A DNA stretch of 64,000 nt from CAVVMA01 sp963830715 (lineage in GTDB: Bacteria; Desulfobacterota; Binatia; Binatales; Binataceae), in contig CAWHNS010000024.1 of the NCBI GenBank assembly GCA_963830715.1, positions 124,001-188,000 of the forward strand, written 5' to 3'. The notes under the pieces are model-generated. The model was given only the letters and a program-made list of their open reading frames with translations, had not been told where the DNA came from and did no database searches. How positions within the stretch are numbered: the stretch's first letter is position 1; each line of letters starts with the position of its first letter. The translations under genes were made by a program, and so were the position numbers. Below, piece after piece: positions 43,930 to 55,011 of the stretch.

Positions 43930-46696
43930 CCCTGCCGCGCCGATTCCCGGGGCGGTGCCGGAACATCTTGAGTACGCCGCGCGATTCGAAGGACTCAGCG
44001 CGAGCGACGCCGCAGCTCGTCTGCAGGCTTTCGGGCCAAATCGTCTGGTCCACGGCTCGGCAGGCGCGCGCCTGAGAGAGCGCCTGCGCACTTTCGCAGA
44101 CCCGATGGCGATCATGCTCGCAGTCGCCGCGATCGTCTATCTCGCGTTGGGCGACAGCCGTGACGGAATCGTGCTGCTGATCGCGCTCGTGCCGGTGATA
44201 GGCGTGGACGTGCTGCTGGAAGCCCGGTCGCGGCGGGCTATCGAGAAACTTGCCACAGCCGTCGCGCCGCACGCACTCGTGATTCGCGACGGGCGTGAAA
44301 TCGAGATTCCCACCGCGCATATCGTCCCGGGAGATATCCTGGCGATTCGCGAGGGTGACGTGCTGCACGCCGATGGGATCGTTCGATTCGCCGCGAACCT
44401 CGCGCTTGACGAATCGCAGCTGAGTGGCGAGTCCGAGCCGCAGGCGAAAGAGCCCATGTCGGCGCGGCGGTCCTAGCAGCGCCGGAAGTGCCTGAGAACT
44501 CGCGATTCTACGCCGGATCGCTGGTCGTCGCGGGGCACGGTCTCGGCGAAGTGACTGCGACCGGCGAGCGCACCCGTTATGGCGATATCGGGCGGCTCGT
44601 CGCGCAGGCCGATACCGAGCCCACGCCACTGCAACGCAAAACGGCGCGCCTGGTGCGATGGCTGGTCGGAGGCGCGGCAATCGTTTCGGTCGCGGTCTTC
44701 GCGATCACCCTGTGGCAGGGGAAGTCTCCGAGCCAGGCATTTCTGTACGCGATCACGATCGCGATGTCGGCGGTCTCGGAGGAATTTCTGCTCGTTATCA
44801 GCCTCTTCCTGAGTATCGGGGCATGGCGGCTCAGCCGGCTTGGAGTGCTGGTGCGCAGACTTGCCAGTGTCGAGACGCTCGGCTCGACGACGGTCATCTG
44901 CCTCGACAAAACCGGCACGCTCACGGCGGGCAGTTACGCTCTGCAGGAGCATCTGCCGGTGCGCGACGATGTACCGAACCCCGCCTTGCTGGAGGCCGCC
45001 GCGCTGGCGTGCGAGCCGCGCGCGGCGGACTCGCTGGAGCGCGCGATCATCGACCATTGCCGCAGGCATCAGGTGAACGTGGATGAACTGCACTCCCGCT
45101 GGCAGCTCGTTCACGATTACTCCTTCGACATGGTCGGCAAGCACATGTCGCACGTCTGGGTCCGGACCGGCAGCGCTGAAGGCGACGGCAGGCAAGCTTG
45201 TATCGTCGCGAAAGGCGCGCTCGAAGGCATTCTTGAGCATTGCGCAATCGCGCCCGCGGAATTCCGGCGCGCGCAGGCGGCGAACGCCGAGATGGCGGCG
45301 CAGGGGATGCGGGTGCTGGCGGTGGCCGGGCGTTTCGTGCCCGGCGCTGGACCGGACAGCCGGGTGCGCGCCCACGGCAGGAGCGATTTTCCCGCAGCGG
45401 GCTTCACCGGAGTTCGGGAGGAAGACGAGCGCGACCTGGTTCTCTACGGATTGTTGGGCTTTCACGATCCGCTGCGGCGTGAGGTGCCGGCCGCAGTCGC
45501 GCAATGCCAGGCCGCCGGTATCCGGCTGAAGCTCATAACCGGCGATCACGCGCTCACCGCGCACGCGATCGCGGAAGCGGCCGGAATCCTCCACGAAGAC
45601 GCTGAAATCGCGACCGGGAGTCAACTCGATGAAATGACGCCGGAGCGATTCCGCGAAGTCGCTCTCAGATCCAGCATCTTCGCGCGTATCCGACCGGAGC
45701 AGAAGTACGCAATCGTCGATGCTCTCGTGCGCGCCGGTGAAGTCGTCGCGATGACCGGCGACGGCATCAACGACGCGCCGGCGCTCCGGCGCGCGCACAT
45801 TGGGGTCGCGATGGGACAGCGGGGTACCGAGGTCGCGCGCGCGGCGGCCGACCTCGTGCTGCTGGAAGACAATTTCGGCGCGCTGGTGGCTACGGTTCGC
45901 GAGGGGCGCCGGATTTTCACCAACATTCAGCATGCGTTCAGCTACCTGATCGCGTTCAAATTCACGATCGTGGGGTTGGCGCTGTCCGCGCCGCTGCTCG
46001 GATTGCCGATCCTTCTGATGCCGGTCGATCTGGTATGGCTCGAGTTGATCGTACATCCGGTCTCGGCGCTGGCGTTCGAGGGCCAGCGAGAGGCTGGCGA
46101 CGTGATGCGCCGGCCGCCGCGCGCCCCGGATGCGCCCTTCGTCGCCGCGATGCCCGCGTTGCGGTCAGCGCTATGCGGTGCACTGCTGACTGCGGCGGCG
46201 CTCGGTCTGTACGCAGCGCGCCTCGAGCGCGGCGAGAACTATGCTCGCGGCGCGGCGATGGCGCTGGTAGTGGTCGGAAGCCTGATACTGGTATGGGCTG
46301 AGCTAGCAGGCGACCGGCGATGGTGGAAAACGCCCGTGCCGCGAGCGATCCGCTTCTGGCTGATATTGGCTGCGGTCGCAGCGAGTTTGCCGATACTGAT
46401 GAACGTCGCGCCCCTCGCGCAGCTGCTACGCATCGCCCCCATATCCGCGACGGACTGGATGCTCGTTGCGGGGCTAGCCATCGCGGCCGTAGCGTGGCGC
46501 GCCTTCGCGCCCGCTGCGTCTATCGCACAAGCGAGATCGCTTGGGACACCGAAGTGTGGATTGCTGAACTTCCGGAACACCTTATCCACTACAATGGGGA
46601 TCGGTTCCTTGGTCCTCGCAGTCGATCGGGTCGGCGCGGTCCAGAAAGGTAGCCGGTTCCGCACAATTGAAACGATGCCCATGGACTATCCGCCGC

Positions 46697-46817
46697 GTTT
46701 AGTGCGCCTGGCCCAGCGCACTCTCGGCGCGCAGGAAGTAGTCATGGAAGCTGCGGTCGGTCGTGTAGAGCGTGTACTGCTGGGCGTGCTTGAAGTAGAA
46801 GGCGCGAATTTCCCGCT
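46697..46817 (-). pseudogene. Duplicated 3' fragment of the DUF58 gene
   Basis: About 120 bases nearly identical to the end of the DUF58 gene at 48531-48651. On the minus strand it reads FKHAQQYTLYTTDRSFHDYF and AESALGQAH, against FKHGQHYTLYTTDRSFHDYF and AVSELGLVH in the intact gene. Upstream similarity stops abruptly. It is a remnant left by duplication and decay, not an expressed gene, and the P-type ATPase frame runs through it antisense. Confidence 0.85.
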
Positions 46818-46917
46818 GCGTCTTTCGCTGCGGAAGGAGACGTTCAACGCGACCTGCCTGAAGCGGCGTAGCGAGTCGGGCGAGCGCCGGCTGGGCTGGC
46901 GCGAAGCTCAGACTTTT

Positions 46918-47079
46918 ATGGCATTGATCTCGGACGAGCAGGCGGCGAAACTCACGGCGATGGGTGTCAGGGAGATTTTCGCACCGGGCTCGTCGAGTGA
47001 AGACAGCATCAAGTGGGTGCGCGAGCACGTCGGGTCGCCCCAGCAGCCAGCGCGACGCGCAGAACCGGGTAGCGAGTGA
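46918..47079 (+). pseudogene. Remnant of a cobalamin-binding (mutase C-terminal) domain
   Basis: A short in-frame segment, MALISDEQAAKLTAMGVREI followed by FAPGSSSEDSIKWVREHV, matches in pattern the end of B12-binding domains of methylmalonyl-CoA-mutase-like enzymes (IPDEDVxxLKxxGVxEVFGPGT-type). The upstream two-thirds of the domain (with the DxHxxG histidine loop) is missing. It is now merely the tail of the P-type ATPase frame. Its presence suggests recombination here in the past. Confidence 0.5.
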
Positions 47080-47087
47080 GCGGGCGA

Positions 47088-48397
47088 ATGGCCAACAAGC
47101 GTGTCGTGGTGGTCGGAGCGGGTGTCGCAGGACTCAGCGCCGCGCTGCGCCTGCGCCAGGCGGGCGCCGAAGTCACAGTCTTTGAATCGAGCGATCGCGT
47201 CGGTGGGCGGACGAGTTCGGAGACCCAGGACGGCTACCTGTACGAGCGCGGGACGCAATTCTACACAAGCACGTATCGCAACGCATTGGGTCTCATCAAG
47301 GAGATGGGGCTCCTGGCCGACCTGAGACCGACCAGTCCGTGGATTACGGTCTTCAAGGACGCGCGGCCGCATCGGATGCAGTCCGGGCTGCTGTTTGCGG
47401 TGTATGCATTGACAAGCGGACTGCTGGGGATGCGGGACCTCGCCCGATTCACCTGGCATACGACAAGCTTCCGATGGCCCGCGCTCGATAACTACTCGGC
47501 GTGGGCGAAGTACGACGACGAGGATGCCGCGCGATGGAGCGCGCCGCGCCTGGGCCGGGGAGCGGATTACCTGCTCGAGCCGGTACTCGCGGGCGGCATG
47601 ATGCAGCGGATCGAGGAGACATCGCGTGCGTGCGCGCTGGCGGTGTTGGCGATGACCGCCAACGGCCGGAGCAAGGAACTGACGCTCGCGCGCGGCAACG
47701 ACTCGCTGCCGCGGGCGATGGGGGCAAGAGCGACCTTAAGCTCGAAGCCCCGGTCCGGGCGGTAGAGGCCACGCCGGACGGCGTGACGGTGCGACTCTCC
47801 GGAGAGACGGTTCACGCCGACGCGGTGGTGCTGGCGACCACGTCCTCGGCGGCGGCCGGAATTTATCGCGGCGGAGACAGGCTCGAACGCGAGCTGATGG
47901 CGACCTCTTATGGATCGGTGATCAAGGTCGGTCTGGCAACGAGGCGCGACTGGTCGGACGCTCCGGGGCTCGGCAACGTTTGGGCCATGATGATCCCGCG
48001 CAGCGAGCGCCGGCAGATCGTCTCGGTCACCATCGAATCAGCCAAGGATCCCAGGCGGGTGCCCAGAGGCGGCGAAATGCTGAACCTGTTCGTCACCGCG
48101 GACAATGCGGAGCGGATGATGGGTTGGCCGGACGAGCAGGTGGTTAGCGCGGTCGCCGCGGATGTGGAACGGCTGTTTCCCGGGGCGTTTGCCGCGAAAC
48201 AGTTCGCGCGAGTGGTCCGCTGGCGCGAGGGGATGCCGAAATCGCCCGTCGGGCGCGCGCGGGCGCTCGCCGAATACCGCCGCACGCGGCCGCGGGACTG
48301 CCGGGTGTGGTTGGCGGGCGACTACATGGGGATGCCGTGGCTGGAATCGGCGATCGAAACCGGCACTTGGGCGGCGAGCCGCATCGTGGAAGGCTGA
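47088..48397 (+). pseudogene. FAD-dependent amine oxidase / protoporphyrinogen-oxidase-like, frameshifted
   Basis: Start ATG 47088 (MANKRVVVVGAGVAGLSAAL), with the FAD-binding GxGxxG fold, FESSDRVGGRT, and YERGTQFYT typical of NAD(P)-binding amine oxidases/PPOX. At the G run 47718-47723 one base seems missing; the other frame continues KSDLKLEAPVRAVEATPDGV and the C-terminal FAD clamp VWLAGDYMGMPWLESAIETG to 48397. Repaired length is 436 aa. The substrate is unknown; no haem or carotenoid genes adjoin. Confidence 0.8.
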
Positions 48398-48531
48398 CCG
48401 GAAGGCCCAGTGTGGTCCATCAGGCTTCCCATTTCATTGGCCGTCTCTTGCGGGTAGTTGCGTCGATCACGCCCGAGCGAATGCGAGATTAGGTCATGGC
48501 GTTGTCCTTTGCGGCCCTTCTCAACGCCCTG

Positions 48532-49431
48532 CTAGTGCACCAGGCCCAGCTCGCTTACTGCGCGCAGGAAGTAGTCATGGAAGCTGCGGTCGGTCGTGTA
48601 GAGCGTGTAGTGCTGGCCGTGCTTGAAGCAGAAGGCGCGAATTTCCCGCGAGAGCCTGAGCAGCGTCTGCCGGTAGCGTTCGCGCTCACGCGGGCCCAGC
48701 GCGACGCGGAGATGCTCTCCGCTTTCGGAGTCCACCAGATCGACGTCGCCTTCGAGACCTTGACCGGCAAGCTCGCCGCCGCCGAGCACGTGGACGACCG
48801 TCACGTCCATGTTGGCCGCGCTGAAGAGTCCAAGCCCGCTGGTGACCGAGTTCAGCAACATCAGGTAGTCCGAGATCAGGAAGACTTTGCCGGCGCGCCG
48901 GATAGCGAGCAGCTCGCGCGCGAGCGCCGGGGCCAAGTCGAGTTGTCCGGCGGGCGCGATCGCGCTCAGGCGGCGCGCCAGATCGACGATCCGCGATCGA
49001 TCCTTGACGAAACTGGGCGGAGACGACTCGCCGCGGCCGGCGAGCAGCCGGATCATCACGCGGTCGCCCGAGGAGAGCGCGACGTAGGCGAGCGCGAGCG
49101 CGATCGCGATTGCGGATTCGAACTTGCGATCGCCGGCCGGGTAAGCCATCGAGGCGCTCGCGTCGATGAAGATATAGGTCAGGAGGTCTTCCTCCTCTTT
49201 GAATAGCTTTATGTACAGTTTGTCGGTGCGGCCGTAGAGTCCCCAATCGATATAGCGGAAATCGTCGCCGAGCGAGTACGGGCGGAAGTCGCTGAATTCC
49301 AGCGAGGTGCCGCGGCGCGGGGAGAGATGCGCGCCTTTGCCCATCCCGGCGTACTCGCGGCGGGTCTTAAGCCGGAGCTGCTCGAGCCGGGCCATGAAGT
49401 CGGGGGTGAATTCGGCGGGAAGTCCTAGCAT
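48532..49431 (-). CDS. DUF58 domain protein (MoxR-associated)
   Basis: A 299-aa protein with the diagnostic DUF58 block FRPYSLGDDFRYIDWG and an adjacent vWA-like region with the MIDAS-type DASASM (FIDASASMAYP). It has no N-terminal transmembrane pair, unlike the longest relatives. DUF58 proteins pair with MoxR AAA+ ATPases in folding/assembly systems; the MoxR gene is at 50737-51753, now separated by a toxin-antitoxin pair and a gene-poor stretch. A fragment of this gene's 3' end is duplicated at 46697-46817. Confidence 0.92.
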   Translation of the reverse strand: MLGLPAEFTPDFMARLEQLRLKTRREYAGMGKGAHLSPRRGTSLEFSDFRPYSLGDDFRYIDWGLYGRTDKLYIKLFKEEEDLLTYIFIDASASMAYPAGDRKFESAIAIALALAYVALSSGDRVMIRLLAGRGESSPPSFVKDRSRIVDLARRLSAIAPAGQLDLAPALARELLAIRRAGKVFLISDYLMLLNSVTSGLGLFSAANMDVTVVHVLGGGELAGQGLEGDVDLVDSESGEHLRVALGPRERERYRQTLLRLSREIRAFCFKHGQHYTLYTTDRSFHDYFLRAVSELGLVH

Positions 49432-49497
49432 GGCGGCAAAAGATCGCCTTCGACCTGACCGCCTGCCTACGTACGAGACAAGCGATTTCCATTGAGG

Positions 49498-49835
49498 TCA
49501 ATCGCCCACGATCTCATTCAGACCCTCGACGATTTGGCTCAGTTCCTCGGCCGCCGCGCGGGCTATATGCCGCCCGATTCGTTCGACCGAGAGTGTACGA
49601 ATCTGGCTTATCTTTGCCCAGGACCGTCTGGGCAGCCCGCTTGAAGTGAGCTCCAGTGTAAGAGGGAAACCGGCTTGCGGCGGCTGACTAGTCAGGGCCA
49701 CCGCGATGACCGTTCCCGAGCGCTCGTTGAAAACGTCATGACTCAAGACCAGCACCGGCCGGCGGCGGCCTGCTCGCGTCCCCTGACCGGGTCAAGATCG
49801 GCCCAGACGACGTCACCCCTCAGTATTCGGGCCAT
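49498..49835 (-). pseudogene. mazF: MazF/PemK-like toxin, frameshifted
   Basis: The ATG at 49833-49835 starts MARILRGDVVWADLDPVRGR, the usual MazF opening. Near 49770 one base is missing: the frame ends 30 residues in, while the adjacent frame continues RRPVLVLSHDVFNERSGTVI and ends at 49498 (GLNEIVGD). Adding one base gives 112 aa, the canonical MazF size. MazF toxins cleave mRNA at specific short sequences; target here is unknown. The antitoxin gene is upstream and overlaps the toxin start by 16 bases. If the lesion is real, the toxin is inactive. Confidence 0.8.
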
Positions 49836-50062
49836 TCAGCGAAATCTCGGGCGATACCTTCCTCGGCCATCGCTTGCTCGAATTTCGGATCGAGTTTGGC
49901 GCACTCTCGCGCAAGCCGACTGTGGTCCATGCGTTCGAGCTTGTCGCGCACGGCCTCCGAGATTGCTTTGCTTCGGCTCGGAAAGACTTTCCTGCTTACC
50001 AGGGAATCGACCCGCCGCAGGAGCCGCTCCTGGATGCTGATAGCCACTTTGACAGTACCCAT
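49820..50062 (-). CDS. MazE-like antitoxin with ribbon-helix-helix N-terminus
   Basis: An 80-aa protein starting MGTVKVAISIQERLLRRVDS, a ribbon-helix-helix DNA-binding start (beta-strand KVAISI, then helix LLRRVDSLV), followed by SRSKAISEAVRDKLE and an acidic C-terminal tail for toxin contact (DPKFEQAMAEEGIARDFAEW). It is upstream of and overlaps the MazF frame, the usual arrangement. It also represses its own promoter in the family. It is intact although the toxin is not. Confidence 0.8.
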   Translation of the reverse strand: MGTVKVAISIQERLLRRVDSLVSRKVFPSRSKAISEAVRDKLERMDHSRLARECAKLDPKFEQAMAEEGIARDFAEWPEY

Positions 50063-50736
50063 CGGTATTACGATAGGTAGTACCAAGCGCGGACGCAACC
50101 CGGCGGACAGACGCATGACCCGACCGGAGGCAGAGTCTGCGAAGCGAGGAATCTACGAGGAGCGATTTGCCCGATTTTTAAGCCAGCGCAGAGCCGCGCT
50201 AGGGCTCCCTGTGGGGATCGGGCAACCGGGCCGGCGACGTTGCCACCACGGCGGTGCACGTTCCGGATCTGACAACCAAGATAGCGGGTTCCAAAGGTGG
50301 ATGTTATGTATCGGCAGCTCTGCAAGTTCGGCGGCCGCGAATATTCCGGCGTCGACGGCCACGACCGCACACTTGAACACCTGGTCAGAAGCGACGCTGC
50401 TGATGGTGGCGATCCGGGCGGCCCTCAGAAAAACCCCCTTCAGGGCGGATCTAATCGGGCAGGACTTCCTGTAGGGGGATGAGGCCACCCAAGCAAAGAG
50501 TTCTCACACCGAGACAGCTCGGCCCGAAGATCTCCTCCCCAAGGGTACCTTTCCAGAAGCGGGGCACTTTGTCTGGCGGAGATAGCGACAGAACCGCTCC
50601 TGAGTATCGGTTCAAGAAGCCGTGTTCCGCAACTCCACCAAGGTGTCACGGCAGTTTTCGGTCGTGCAAACGAGGACGGGCTGTTCGAACGTGTTGGGGG
50701 TCAAAGCATCGTAGATGCGGACAGACCAGCCGTTCC
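50063..50736. other. Gene-poor stretch between toxin-antitoxin pair and MoxR gene
   Basis: About 675 bases. Open frames exist but have atypical composition and no domain. One minus-strand segment ending at 50612 (VRIYDALTPNTFEQPVLVC) looks coding-like and may be a gene remnant, but it lacks context. With the toxin-antitoxin pair it forms a 1.3-kb insertion splitting the usual MoxR-DUF58 neighbourhood. Confidence 0.45.
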
Positions 50737-51753
<1,017 letters not shown>

Positions 51754-51766
51754 CTCGCTTCTTCTC

Positions 51767-53264
51767 CTACCGGATCAAATCGCGATAGCGCGGCGGAACT
51801 TGTTGCCGCTCGTCGGGAGCGGCTTCGAGCTGCTCATCCTTCAGCGGCTGATTGGAGTACGGAGCGCTGGCCCCGGGACGATCGGCGTCCGCGACCGTCT
51901 TTCCGCCGCCAGCTGCGATGGCCGCCGAGGGCAAGCGAAACACGACGTAACGCGCATCGTGGATATCGATCGGGGGCCCGTGCTCTCCCGGCTTGTAGAA
52001 TCTCTCATAGCGCACGGGTTCTGGAAACTGCCCGAGCCGGGTATCGCCCCTGGTCGATCCCTTGTCGCTATTGGCCGTCTGCTTGCCGCCTTCGCCGGTC
52101 TTTTCGGCCTGCGCGGCGTTCTGATCCGGCTTGGGCGAGGTCTTCCGGCCGACGGCGTTGGGCTGATTGGCCGAGCCCGGCTGGTTGGGGTTTCCACCGG
52201 CGGTCATGGCGCTGCTGTTCTTCTTCCCCGGCGCCGGCTTCGGCATCGAGTTGTCCTTCGGAGCCGCTTCACTCTCGATTTGCCGGCGCGCTTTGGATAG
52301 CTCATTCTTCAGCTCGGCGATTTGCTGCTCGTTCTTCTTTCCCGCCCCCGAGCCATTCGGTTCGCCGCTATTGCTCTTGCCGCTGCCTCTGCCTTGACCG
52401 GATCCCGCACCTTCTCCGGTGCCACCCGAGTTGCCGCTACCGGCGGAGCTTCCCTTGCCGGATTGGCTCTGAATCTTGTTTCCTTCGGGCGGCTTGCCTT
52501 GCGGCTGGATCCGATCGGCTTCGTTCATCACGGCCGCGAGCATCTTCAGCTTCTGCTCGGGAGGAAGTTTGGGATTCTCCAGCGCCGAGGCCGTATCCCG
52601 CAATGCCGAGACCAGCGCCCGTCCCTCATCCGTGGCGGAGGACCGTTCAATCGCGTGCGCCATCTCGCGAAGCTGGCGCGCCTGAGTCGCTTCGGGCGTC
52701 GGCGGTCGCACCAGCGCCATCATCGCAAGTCCCAGTACGACCGCCATCGCGAGCGAGACGGCCGAGCCGCGACCTAGCGGCTGTGCGAGGCTGAATCGGA
52801 AGGCCTTCTCAGGGGCGAAGTTGGCCAGATAGGCGGCGGCCCTCCGCCTGAGGACCGGGAAGAGCGGAGAGCACTCGCTTGCACCCGAGGGCCCCGCAGG
52901 GTCGGTGAGAGACGCGAAGGTCAGCACTTCCTGCTGCGCGTTCACGATCGCGTCGACCCGTTCGGCGGCCGATACGAAATCGCCGCCGCGCCGGGCGGGC
53001 CCGTATCGCGAGCGCGGCGCAGAACGCGAGATCGAACAAACCGGCGACGACGAGACCTGCGCGCAGGTTCGCCAGCGTCGAGGACGCAACCTCATAGCCG
53101 AAGTGAAGCCGCGTCCAGCGGTCGATCGCGGGAAGCGCGAGCGCCATCGCGAATGCGGTTATCGAGGGAGCAAGCGCACAGATCGCCGCGTCGGTCGCCG
53201 CGATTAGCGCCAGCCTTGATCGGGCCCTTCCAATCACTTCAGCCGGACCAGGCACGGCCTTCAC
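51767..53264 (-). pseudogene. Membrane protein of the MoxR locus with disordered linker, frameshifted
   Basis: The 5' part (from 53264) holds two hydrophobic helices (AALAIRARP precedes the break); at 52992-53000 a C run appears to have one extra base. The other frame continues VSAAERVDAIVNAQQEVL, a third helix (VSLAMAVVLGLAMMALV), a helical domain (LPPEQKLKMLAAVMNEADRI), and a long Gly/Ser/Lys/Pro-rich low-complexity region (SGNSGGTGEGAGSGQGRG) before a conserved-looking C-terminal PRYRDLIR. Repaired length is 498 aa. DUF4175-like proteins often share MoxR loci; I cannot confirm the family. Overlaps mltG by 26 nt. Confidence 0.6.
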
Positions 53265-54324
53265 TCCGGCGGAATTTCCGGGTCATTTGGGGTGACGAGC
53301 GCCTTCCAGATGCATTGCGGCGCTGATCGACGCTGCTTGTTGCGTCCGGGAGGCTTGTCGCGGCGATCGCGCGATTATGCTCCTGCAGCGAGCGTGAGAA
53401 CGAGTGCGTACCGTCCTTACGAGCGACGAAGTAGAGGTAGTCGGTCGCGGCCGGATAGAGGGCGGCCTCGATCGACGCCAGGCCGGGGTTCGCGATCGGA
53501 CCCGGCGGCAGACCCGGGATCGTGTAGGTGTTGAAGGCCGACGGGATGTGCACGGCGGTCGCGGCTTTGGCAATCTCTCCATCGAGACTATACTGGGCGG
53601 TCGGATCGGATTGAAGCGGCATCCCGAGTCTCAAGCGATTGTAGAACACTCCTGCGATTAGCGGCCGCTCGCCGGCAACCCTGGCCTCCTTCTCGATTAT
53701 TGACGCGAGCGTGACAAGTTGACGGGTGTCGATTCGCAGATCGAACATCCGCTCCTCTACCGCAGGCGTCAGGATTTCGCTGAACCGGGCGACCATCACG
53801 GCGACGATTCGGTCCGAATCGGCCAGCGGCGAGAGGCGATAGGTCGCGGGAAACAAATAGCCTTCCGCGCCCAGCGGTCCCAACCCGAGCGCCGTGGGAA
53901 TCCGTCCGTGACGCGCGGCCTCCTCGAACTGGCTATCGCAGACCAGGCCGGCTTGCTCGAGGCGATCGGCAATTTGATGGACGGTCAGTCCCTCCGGAAT
54001 CGTGACGGCGACGACCATGAAGTCGCCGTTGACCAGATGGCGCAGAACATCGGGCACGTTCTCGCCGCCCTTGAAGGCATAATCACCCGGCTGCACCCGC
54101 CCCGCGCCACCGGTAAGTTCCGCCCATGCGAGCATCGCAGCGGAGTTCCTAATGACTCCGCGGCCGGCGAGTTGGCGAGCGACCGTCCGCAGCGATTCGC
54201 CCTTCCTTATGGATAGGATCCTCGGCGGGGTGAAGAATGGAGTGGGGGTCAGCAGGAAGTAGCCGGTCATACCGCTCGCGATCAGCACGAACAATACGAC
54301 AGCGATGGCGGGCTTCCGGCTCAT
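53239..54324 (-). CDS. mltG: Endolytic murein transglycosylase MltG
   Basis: A 361-aa YceG-family protein anchored by one N-terminal helix (AIAVVLFVLIASGMTGYFLL). The LysM-like segment (ILSIRKGESLRTVARQLAGR) and the catalytic region LVTLASIIEKEARV with the conserved Glu, plus SDPTAQYSLDG, AFNTYTIPGLPPGPIANPG and YLYFVARKDGTHSFS, are all present. It cleaves nascent glycan strands during septal and elongation synthesis. It is adjacent to ruvX, a common neighbour of mltG in bacteria. Confidence 0.95.
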   Translation of the reverse strand: MSRKPAIAVVLFVLIASGMTGYFLLTPTPFFTPPRILSIRKGESLRTVARQLAGRGVIRNSAAMLAWAELTGGAGRVQPGDYAFKGGENVPDVLRHLVNGDFMVVAVTIPEGLTVHQIADRLEQAGLVCDSQFEEAARHGRIPTALGLGPLGAEGYLFPATYRLSPLADSDRIVAVMVARFSEILTPAVEERMFDLRIDTRQLVTLASIIEKEARVAGERPLIAGVFYNRLRLGMPLQSDPTAQYSLDGEIAKAATAVHIPSAFNTYTIPGLPPGPIANPGLASIEAALYPAATDYLYFVARKDGTHSFSRSLQEHNRAIAATSLPDATSSVDQRRNASGRRSSPQMTRKFRRSEGRAWSG

Positions 54325-54457
54325 CCAGCTTCGATAGGCTCACGGGTCGGGCGCGATAGCCGGCGCGCGGCGATCGGCGCGACGCGCGCAGGACTTACGA
54401 TTAGAATATCCGGGCGAGTCGGAACTTTCATCCCCGAAGAGGCAGGTTGTTTCCGAA

Positions 54458-54889
54458 TCAGCGGCTAGAGCCGGCATCACTTTGGAGCCATCCCTCAAGG
54501 ATGATCGTCGCGGCGAGGGCATCCACGGCAGCTTTCCTGCCCTTCCCGCGGGCAGACCTGCTCGGAACACCCTTGAGCCGCTCCTCGGCCTCGAAGCTGG
54601 TGAGCCGCTCGTCATAAAGCTCGACCCGGACGCCTATCGCCTCGGCCAATCGGATCGCGAACGCGCGTGCCGCGAGCGCCGGCCGGCCCTCGCTTCCGTC
54701 CATATTCAGGGGCAATCCGACCACGACGCAATCCACGTTACGAGACCGCAACAACGTCCGGAGCGACTCCAGGTCTCGTTGGAGTGATCGGCGTTCTATG
54801 GCGCCGACCGGGTAAGCGCCGGACTGGGCGTCTTCGGCGATCGCAACGCCGATCCGGCGGCGTCCGAGGTCGAGACCAAGAATCGCCAT
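54458..54889 (-). CDS. ruvX: Putative pre-16S rRNA nuclease/Holliday-junction resolvase family (YqgF)
   Basis: A 143-aa YqgF/RuvX protein with LGLDLGRRRIGVAIAED (first Asp), VVGLPLNMDGSEG, and ERLTSFEAEERL and VDALAATIILEGWL, which bring the other acidic residues. The family processes the 16S rRNA 5' end and shares the RuvC fold. It is upstream of mltG on the same strand with 133 nt between them. Confidence 0.95.
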   Translation of the reverse strand: MAILGLDLGRRRIGVAIAEDAQSGAYPVGAIERRSLQRDLESLRTLLRSRNVDCVVVGLPLNMDGSEGRPALAARAFAIRLAEAIGVRVELYDERLTSFEAEERLKGVPSRSARGKGRKAAVDALAATIILEGWLQSDAGSSR

Positions 54890-55011
54890 GACTATTAGCT
54901 GGGCTGATGCGTCAGTGACAATAAATCAAGATTCCAAGCGGGTGGCAATCCGACATCACAGTTCCGTAACAGGGTTGATTTGTCCGAAATAATCCCATAA
55001 TTTGAGCGGCT

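Larger units (their letters stand above)
43955..47079 (+). pseudogene. P-type cation ATPase, frameshifted, with unrelated fused tail
   Basis: Start GTG 43955. The first frame contains the cation ATPase N-domain (ASDAAARLQAFGPNRL), helices 1-2 and the actuator motif LSGES; near 44453 one base is missing, after which the other frame continues HVGAAVLAAPEVPENS and the catalytic core: DKTGTLT (LDKTGTLTAG), KGALEGILEHC, TGDHALTAHA, TGDGINDAPAL and the C-terminal helix bundle (to about 46550). Helix 4 reads SEEFLLVISLFLS where other members have PEEFP or PEGLP, so both prolines are missing. Beyond 46560 the frame reads into unrelated DNA (DUF58 remnant, B12-domain remnant) and stops at 47079, so the native C-terminus seems lost. 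Ion specificity is not determinable. Confidence 0.75.

Noticed and set aside
44473..46056. Minus-strand frame of over 500 residues
   Set aside because: It is antisense to the P-type ATPase catalytic core; no coding signature.
50153..50488. 111-aa minus-strand frame in the gene-poor stretch
   Set aside because: No domain, unusual composition and no neighbours to support it.
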